A DNA stretch of 64,000 nt from assembly GCF_000499845.2 (NCBI RefSeq), contig NC_023749.2, forward strand, positions 29,671,987-29,735,986, written 5' to 3'. Origin of the DNA: Phaseolus vulgaris (taxonomy: Eukaryota; Streptophyta; Magnoliopsida; Fabales; Fabaceae). The notes beneath the pieces are model-generated. The model ran no database searches and was not told where the DNA came from. It worked only from the letters and a program-made list of their open reading frames with translations. Numbering within the stretch: the first letter of the stretch is position 1; the number at the start of each line of letters is the position of its first letter. Below are positions 57,210-64,000 of this stretch, in pieces. Position numbers and translations under genes: made by a program.

Positions 57210-58560
57210 AACTTCTCTTGCATACTTCTTTCATTGGGAGGCGGTGCATCCCCCTTTAGAATCCTCCAGAGATCGTGTTGACTTCGCCATGGACAGGCAC
57301 CTCGTGCCCCTGATCCTCTATTGGCGTTACATCTTTCGAGCCTTCCTGACCTTCCTCCATATACTCTTTCAGGAAGCCATCCCTCAACAGCTCAACCAAC
57401 TAGTATATAAGGGTTATGCAATTCTCCACACTGTGCCCAAAGGCCTTGTGGAACTCGCACTAGGTGCCCTTACTTGGCCCCAAGTTCTTATTAGTCTTTG
57501 AGGGGAACCTCAACTTATCAACCACGTTTGGGATGGCGATCAACTCCTTGTAATTCATTTTGAACTTATGCCGAAAAGGGAGGTCGGCCTTTTCTTTCTT
57601 CCTGCGCTGCTTCGACGCATAAAGTGCATGCCGAGTTGGCGATCTCTTCTCCATCGCAGCTTCGTGCACTCTCATGGGTTGGGCACGACTGCTCTCCCGC
57701 CCAATGCTCCCACGCTTTACCGTTACTGCTTCCTCGGCGTCGATGTGGGCAATAGCTCGTCGTCGGATCTCGCCAAATGTCTTTGCCTAATTCCTTATCA
57801 AAGAATCACTGAACGACCCTGACAGAATCCCCCATCCAAAGGCGTGGACTATCAAAGGTTCATCTTTAGTGTGAAGCTTTATCACCAACGCTCCAAAACG
57901 GTTCAAGAAATCCTTCAAGGGCTCTCCCTGATACTGCTTCACCCTGAAAAGGTCGAAAGGAACAGGGGGTTGAGCTCGGTTAACGATGAATTGTTCTCTG
58001 AACAATGTAAACAACTAATCAAATGAGGTTATGTGGCCATCAGGAAGACCAATAAACCAATCCAGTGTTATGCCAGCGAACGTCCCCATGAACAGTTTGC
58101 AATGCATGGTGTTCGCTCCTCCCTAAATCATCATTTGACTATGAAAAGTCGTGAGATGGGCCTCTGGATCTTCGGTACCTGTGAAAGATATCTTAGGCGT
58201 GATGAAGTTTGTTGGTATCACGACATTCATGATTGTCTATGAGAACGGCATGGGGCGAGCCCTAACCAGGAGAGGCGAGCTCTACTCTCCTATGGTGCGC
58301 TCCTCCAAGCGTTGTAGATCTCTGCGCAGTTGGTCATTCGTCCTGTGTAACTCTTCGTTGCTTGTCCGTGATGCGTCCAGCTCGTCCGTAAATTGGTCTT
58401 GTCTAAGAGCCTGTTCGGCTCGAACCTCAACCAAAACCCTTTCTTGATCAGCCTTGGACGCTGCCACTATCTGCTGGAGAGTGTGGACAGTCTCCATGAG
58501 TTGTTGAAGGGTGAAGTTGTCACCTCCTTCCTGTCCAGGTGGACCTTGTCAAGTATTCCT
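57210..58560 (-). pseudogene. Gag of the outer gypsy element
   Basis: On the minus strand in several frames: METVHTLQQIVAASKADQER with a predicted coiled coil (58497-58282); capsid text FTLFREQFIVNRAQPPVPFDLF and VKQYQGEPLKDFLNRFGALV (58014-57787); RVHEAAMEKRSP and FKMNYKELIAIPN (57675-57460); and CEFHKAFGHSVEN-type zinc-binding text (about 57460-57400). The wording is the same family as 50826-52080. At least four frame changes interrupt it. Confidence 0.8.
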
Positions 58561-58611
58561 CATATCGCCTGATAGCTTGATCACAACTGTAGATGGGACC
58601 TGGTTTTATCA

Positions 58612-58632
58612 GGCCCCACGGTGGTTGCCAAA
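58612..58632 (-). other. Primer-binding site of the outer gypsy element
   Basis: On the minus strand TTTGGCAACCACCGTGGGGC follows the LTR end ...CAAGAACA. Confidence 0.75.
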
Positions 58633-60350
58633 TGTTCTTGCCGGTTGACGATGGAAATAAGTTGTGGCTCCGTCTATCTCGCTGGAAATTTGCTCTTCCT
58701 TTGGATATTGGAATGCGGCTTCGTTTGAAACAAATGGGGCCCTACCTGTTTGATATGAGTTGGATTGACAGTTAACAAGATACACAACATTTAAGGAGGC
58801 TTAAGGACAATTCAATGGGGGATAATGCCATCCAAATGAAAAGCCAAACTCATATGAACAATGAGTGTCATGTCCTTAACACAAACATATGGCGGAATTG
58901 AAAGGAAAACAAGAACAACTTCAAGAACATGAATAGAAACACAATTGAATATTTGTAATTGCTTAAAACTGAACAGAATTGGAAGAAGAAACAATTCTAC
59001 CGATTGAAATTAGCCAAAGAACACAATGAACTGATTAGAAACTAGAAACAACACATGAACACAAAATAAACGGTGAAAAGATGAAGAACACTTAAAGAAC
59101 TCTAAACTACCGAATGAAAATAGAAATGGAGATGAAAGGAATGAGACCTAGGTGGTTGAAGACCGATCGAAATGGAATTTGGAGATGATCACGCCACTTG
59201 GTGATGGAGTTCCAAGATGAGTGAAGGAATGCCGCCACTTGTAGCTCTCCAAAAGCACACAAGATGAGACTATAGCAAGGAGATCAAATCTCACAAGTTC
59301 TCTCTCAAATTGAGTAGAGTTTCTCTTTATCAATTATCCAAATCTCAATTTTACAAGAGCATGGCCCTCTATTTATAGGGTGAGGGTGCTGAATTTGAAA
59401 AGGCAAAAACACACACCAAAGATTTCAAAATTGGCGCCAAAAACAAGTCACATGGGAGGTGTGACTTGCATCCCTACTTTGGCACCTCCTAAAACTATGT
59501 CTACACCTCCTTTTAATGACATATGGAAAGTGTGACTTACATTTGTAAATTAGCACCCCTAATATCTATAACTACACCCTTCTTGGGTTTGGGCTTTGGG
59601 CTTGGGCCTCATCTTTTGAAAAGACTAATAAGAAGAACTTTAGATGTTTTGGCCCTTGTCCATTCCTCCTATTAATAACATCATTTTGATTCTCATCACT
59701 ATTGATTGCACTTCGACGATCAAGTCAGTACATGCCTTATAGAAACAATAAGTAAGTAGTTTCAGTCTTAGAAATCGTGTTTCCTTTTACCTGGGATCTC
59801 AAGTCCCTTTTATAGACTACTTTTAGGTTACCTCTTGTAACAACCTTCTCTTATGAGAACCTTATCTCGAGTGAAAGCATGTTTAATGAGAGGAGAGTCT
59901 GTTACAATGCGCACAATCTTAGCACGGCTACCACACAAAATCTTACATCCTTGGAGTGCATAAATCTTAACAGCATGGCTACCAGGGTACCAACTCATGT
60001 ACCAGCATTAGGGGTCCAATATTTCCATCGTAGGCGTACAAGCCTTTAAGTATCATGCATGCAACCTGTTCTCCAAAACCCTAGCTCTCTTGGGCTTAGG
60101 ATTTATGGAGAACGTTTTACTGGTACTAGACCCGAATGTACTAAATACACCCTTAGGCCTATGAACACTCTTCGGTGACCTGACAAGGCCCTATTCGCGA
60201 AAGATTACGTTAAGTATATGAATGAAAGTCAATACACACCTACCTAGGGCCTACTCAGATGGCCCATCCACTCGACCCAACGACCGAGTTGACCTGTTTA
60301 ACGTAGATGCTGATGTCCAACCACCGAGCGCTGAGCTCTGGTTCAGTACA
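58633..60350 (-). repeat. 5' LTR of the outer gypsy element, interrupted
   Basis: It runs TGTTCTTGCCGG ... GGTTCAGTACA, about 765 bp without the family B insert. A TATA element (TATAAAAGGG on the minus strand, 59805-59814) is intact. Confidence 0.88.
58751..59698 (-). mobile_element. Family B solo LTR, TSD CTGTT/CTATT
   Basis: It runs TGATATGAGTTGG ... GATTCTCATCA, 948 bp. The flanks agree at four of five bases, and the LTR text 'cctacctgtt ... gattgcac' joins over it as in the uninterrupted LTR at 46160. Confidence 0.88.
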
Positions 60351-60355
60351 ATAAC

Positions 60356-60955
60356 AAAAAAGTTAGCCAAACCAAAATCGTAGTTTTGTACATAAAAAAA
60401 GTGTTATTTCTTAACTAATATGTAGAATAAACGCGTTAATAGAGCTAGAAATATATTTAAATGTAATAGTATGAAATTGTTATATATGTTGTTATTTTTT
60501 ACCTACAATGAACTAATTACATTAAATAAAATGAAACAATTAAAGAATGTCTCAATCCATATACACAAAAAAGATTGAATGTCTCCAAATAAGAACTCAT
60601 TACAACTCAACAACATATCATCTCAAAAACATATATAGATGTTATATAGCTTGTAAATTAAATGACTTAAATTATAAAAACCTAACTAGAAACCCAAAAC
60701 ATCATATAATGATACAACAAAAAAAAGGACCAAAATTAGTTGTCTAGAGTACTTAGATTCCTTGGTAGTTTTGCAGCACATAGAAAACACTACACTTCAA
60801 TCTACTATTGTGTTCCAAATGCACCATAGCAAATACATAGTTACAAAAGTACAACAGCTGAAGGCCCAAAAGTGCTGGCAACATCTGGCAACCAAAACAC
60901 AGGAAACACTACACTTCAATCAAGTCACTTGAATGAACTATAAAAAGCTTTAACC
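60356..60955. other. No identified feature
   Basis: AT-rich sequence to the right of the gypsy element. The open frame 60547-60747 has no recognisable domain. Confidence 0.4.
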
Positions 60956-60959
60956 ATTA

Positions 60960-61241
60960 CACTGATATCATATTATTAATATTTATTAGTATGATTATCG
61001 ATATTAATATTATTATTATACTTATTAGTATTATTATCAATATTATTATTATTATACTTATTAATATGATTATCAATATTAATATAATAATATAAATATT
61101 ATTAATATTTATTATAAAAATATTATTGATATTAACAATAAATATTATTAATATTATAAATATTATTAATATTATAAATAGTATTAATACCATTAATATT
61201 ATTAATAGTATAAATATTATTAATATTATAAATACTATTCA

Positions 61242-61272
<31 letters not shown>

Positions 61273-61310
61273 ATTAATAAAAATATTAATATCTTTAACA
61301 TTATTATTTT
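60960..61310. repeat. (ATT)n-type low-complexity tract
   Basis: ATT/TTA-periodic sequence on both strands; the source of Asn/Ile-only frames. Confidence 0.9.
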
Positions 61311-61439
61311 TTTATATAAAAGCTTTCATGTTATCACTATGCAATTTGACATCTCAACTAGGCTGACACCTCAAGTAACAACAATCATCTACCATCACAT
61401 GAAAAAAGTATTATGAAAAAAAAAAATAAAGAAAATCCA

Positions 61440-62832
61440 AAAAAGAAATATAGGGGACTAGACCAAAACCCATATGTTAACGAAATACTAGATGGAAGCT
61501 TATTATACCAATGAAATGATTCTTTATGAATAAATGCTAAATTAGCCAACTTATCAGCACACGCATTCCCTTCATGAAAAATATGAGTAACCCTAAACCT
61601 GATTTTCCCACAGTAATTAAGACAAGTATTCCATCAATTACGAAGCATCCACAGAACATTAGTCCTAATAGTAAACGTAGCACAAACCAAGATAGAATCA
61701 CATTCAAGCTAGACATTAGTAAGCCCCATCTTTTGAGCTTCCTCCTTAACATGTATAACTCCATAAAATTCAGCAACCATAGTAGTCTGAACTTCAAGAA
61801 ACGTAGAGAAAGCAGTAATAAACTCCTTCGTACTCTCACGGAAAATACTTGCACAAGTAGCAAGAGTAGGATATCCCCTAGGAGCCCCATTAATGTTAAA
61901 TTTAACCTAGCTTGGTGAAGGAAACTCCCATCTAATAGGAAGAGGACAAAGAACTTTACTAGTACGATACCAAAAAGCCTAATCACGTTGAAATCCAACA
62001 TATCATTCTTCATTGAAGCTTTAAACAAATTTTCCACTAGACAAATTAAATCTTTAATTGCCGAAATAGCCCTAGAAACATAAATCTTATCCTAAAATCT
62101 AGCATAATTCCTTATATGCCATATCATTCAAATATGAAAATTTATCACAACAAGCTTAATCAATTTAACTAAAGGACTACCATCATTCCGAATAAAAGAA
62201 AGAAGATCATCCTTATTAGAAAGATGAGAAGTAAGAAAAATCTGTCGAACCTAACTCCAAATTTGCAAAGCATTAGAATATTCAAAGAATAAATATTGAA
62301 TAGATTCCTCATGCTTTTCACAAAGCGTACGTATAGAACATAATGCAGACCTTTATTCTGAATATGTTAATCTGTAGGAAGCCGCCCAAGAAAAACTTTC
62401 CAAAGTACTAGAGTTTTGGAAGGCAGAATAGATGAAGACCAAATGAGTTTACCCCAACCACAGGGAATTTCTGGTTCTAAGAAAAAATTCCTAGCCGATT
62501 TAAGAGTGAAACGAACAGACTCATCTAGAATCAAATTAGGAATATCATGTTCCTCCCTAACCATGATATGATTAAAAAATGAGGCATTTGTTGTAAAGAT
62601 AAGGGAATATTCCAATCACAACCTGTTCAAAACTAAGAGACTATATCCGGAATGCTAACACCATCAGATAATCCTGCAATATTTGCTAAAGAAGTAATAG
62701 AACACAATTTATCATTCCAGAAATTAATAAAAGTACCTGTACCAATAGTCCGAGAAGTATGACCAAGTATAGTAGAATAAAACTGCTTAATTTCAGGCCA
62801 AAAAGATGAGGATCTATAAACCATTCGAAACT
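61440..62832 (-). pseudogene. Non-LTR (LINE-type) relic: zf-RVT and RNase H
   Basis: On the minus strand: SSSFWPEIKQFYS and TGTFINFWNDK (62820-62700); FTLKSARNFFLEPEIPCGWGKLIW and SKTLVLWKVFLGRLPTD (62540-62367), the zf-RVT region; then Cys-rich text and HLFFE-like words (about 62340-62280). An RVT_3-type RNase H lies at about 61930-61500, with VKFNINGA (Asn where the first catalytic Asp is expected), LECDS (Asp kept) and REGNACADKLAN-like text. Stops and frame changes are many. The reverse transcriptase domain is missing. The long minus-strand frame 61537-62037 is a shadow in a different frame. Confidence 0.75.
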
Positions 62833-63050
62833 TGTATTTTGATTTATTATTATTATTATTATTACTAATATTATTAATACTATTCATATTATCAATATGA
62901 TTAATACTATTAATATTATTAATGCCATTAATATTATTAATGCCATTAATATTATTATTATTATTATTATTATTATAAATATTATGAATATTATTAATAT
63001 TATGAATATTATTATATTAATATTATTAATTTTATAATGTTAATAGTATG
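62833..63050. repeat. (ATT)n-type low-complexity tract
   Basis: It abuts the start of the LINE relic directly and includes repeats of 'taatgccattaatatta'. Confidence 0.88.
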
Positions 63051-63053
63051 CAT

Positions 63054-63197
63054 ACCTACCAACTCTAGTTCGTAGATAATATCTAGCAACTTCAGTTCAT
63101 AGGTAATACCCACTAACTCTAGGAAATATCACCAATTTTTGTGTGTAGATATTACCTACCAACAGGTAATACTCACCAACTTGAGTTCGTGGCCAAC
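63054..63197. repeat. Degenerate minisatellite, unit about 27 bp
   Basis: Units ACCTACCAACTCTAGTTCG... (63054-63080), ATCTAGCAACTTCAGTTCA... (63081-63107), a shortened unit from 63108, one from about 63128, a short one from about 63154 and ACTCACCAACTTGAGTTCG... (from about 63171). Each has 'ACCAACT-AGTTCGTAGGTAAT'-like wording. Confidence 0.65.
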
Positions 63198-63289
63198 TTG
63201 ACGTAAGTAATTTTGCATACCTTTCTTTAATTTTTTATTATTCTTTTTATTTGTTCTTATTGTTTACAATTATTATTCACTATTACTAT

Positions 63290-63552
63290 TTTTGAATATT
63301 AGTTATGATTATTATTTATATTATAATAATATTTTTAATATTATGTATATAATTACTATGATTAATATTATTAATATTATTAATATTATTAATATTATTA
63401 ATATTATTAATATTATTAATATTATTAATATTATTAATATTATTATTATTAATATTAATAATATTAATAATATTAATAATATTATTAATATTATTATGAT
63501 TACTTATATTCTTAATATTGTTAATAAAAATATTTATTTTAATAATAATATT
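63290..63552. repeat. (ATT)n tract with a 9-bp period
   Basis: Between 63361 and 63442 the 9-mer TTAATATTA is repeated almost without change; less regular on both sides. Confidence 0.9.
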
Positions 63553-63654
63553 GAATTTACTTATGGATATAGATTTGTAAGTAAAATTTGTGGATAATTT
63601 AAAATATACCTACAGATAGAGATTCGTGAGTAATAATCTGTAGGTAATGAAAGA

Positions 63655-63740
63655 GGTTTGTGGAAAAAGATGTTGGAATCGGAGTACGGAGGATGGAGAA
63701 AACAGGAATCAAAGGATAATGATATAAATGTCTTTTCTGA
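63655..63740 (+). pseudogene. Short LINE fragment
   Basis: Reads LWKKMLESEYGGWRKQ, the same block as LESKYGGWRSW in the LINE at 35513; too short to place further. Confidence 0.6.
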
Positions 63741-64000
63741 TTAGAAATTGCTCTCCTTTAAATTTTTGTAAACTTTTCCACTTTTATTATGTGAAAGACA
63801 ATATAAAAATAAATTTGTTAAAAAGTTTGCCAAGTATTGATCATAGAATATAATAAAACTTCAATATTCAATGTATTATTATTATTTTGGTATTATTGCA
63901 GACTGAATCTATTATCTGGTTGGATGAATTATTAGTTTTTGATCTCTAGCTGACTTATTTTATTTTGATTATATTTTTTTATATTTAACATGTTTTAATT

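Larger units (their letters stand above)
46022..60350 (-). mobile_element. Ty3/gypsy element (Tat/Ogre-like), TSD ATAAC, carrying five insertions
   Basis: Bounded by ATAAC at 46017-46021 and 60351-60355. Reading on the minus strand: 5' LTR 58633-60350, primer-binding site, gag 58560-57210, protease 57209-56750, reverse transcriptase 56739-55921 and 54932-54448, RNase H to 52810, integrase 49303-48145, and a truncated 3' LTR 46731-46022. Inserts are 46732-48144 (copia LTR), 49304-52804, 53326-54442, 54933-55915 and 58751-59698. Coding text matches up across the insert borders. The end of integrase, the polypurine tract and the last part of the 3' LTR were lost around the copia insert. It is the only element here that still shows all pol domains, but stops and frameshifts break every one. 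Confidence 0.85.

Noticed and set aside
61537..62037. 166-codon Leu-rich minus-strand frame
   Set aside because: It covers the LINE RNase H region but in the wrong frame; the domain words are read in a neighbouring frame.

Overview
The window is plant nuclear DNA, most likely from a papilionoid legume. It is AT-rich and has one clean plant-type gene, an ALOG/LIGHT-DEPENDENT SHORT HYPOCOTYLS (LSH) gene at 41820-42371. Nearly everything else is transposable-element DNA of plant types: Ty1/copia with a Sirevirus-like gag, Ty3/gypsy, a CACTA (En/Spm) transposase, L1-type LINE, TIR elements and (ATT)n tracts. There are no bacterial operons, no CRISPR array and no convincing rRNA or tRNA gene. The legume assignment rests on the flavour of the repeats and of the LSH protein; it is an inference.

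Left block (1-25042). The backbone is one decayed CACTA transposase gene on the + strand. Its pieces lie at 4195-4320 (DUF4218-like), 9206-10342 (end of DUF4218, then DUF4216-like) and 16713-17738 (Transposase_24-like). Four LTR retrotransposons split or bound it: a copia element running off the left edge (5' LTR 1872-4194), a gypsy-like element (4321-9205), a copia element with both LTRs and a perfect target-site duplication (10348-16712), and a gypsy element (17739-25037). Younger insertions sit inside these: a copia solo LTR at 2536-3640, and three solo LTRs inside the 3' LTR of the last element.

Middle (25043-41629). Gypsy pol relics and solo LTRs (26151-27354, 28790-29433, 32167-32981, 34111-34833, 36054-36951), (ATT)n tracts, a TIR element (33885-34988) and a 3'-terminal LINE copy (35280-37650).

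Gene island (37651-46016). About 8.4 kb without recognisable transposons surrounds the LSH gene, which has a single coding exon and possibly an intron in its 3' UTR.

Right block (46022-60350). A Ty3/gypsy element (Tat/Ogre-like by its primer-binding site and protein order) on the - strand, bounded by the 5-bp duplication ATAAC. Reading from right to left it keeps its 5' LTR, primer-binding site, gag, protease, reverse transcriptase, RNase H and integrase. It carries a 3.5-kb gypsy element that lacks pol (49304-52804, duplication CACGT), three related solo LTRs and a copia LTR. The last 3.6 kb holds (ATT)n tracts, an RNase H-bearing LINE relic and a degenerate minisatellite.

All retroelement reading frames seen are broken. 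The LSH gene is the only one I consider functional. I found no new multi-gene system. The observations most worth following are short paired motifs repeated inside the copia elements, copia and gypsy elements that kept their ends but lost pol, an inverted LTR pair that could make a hairpin transcript, and the order of insertion events that the target-site duplications allow to be read.
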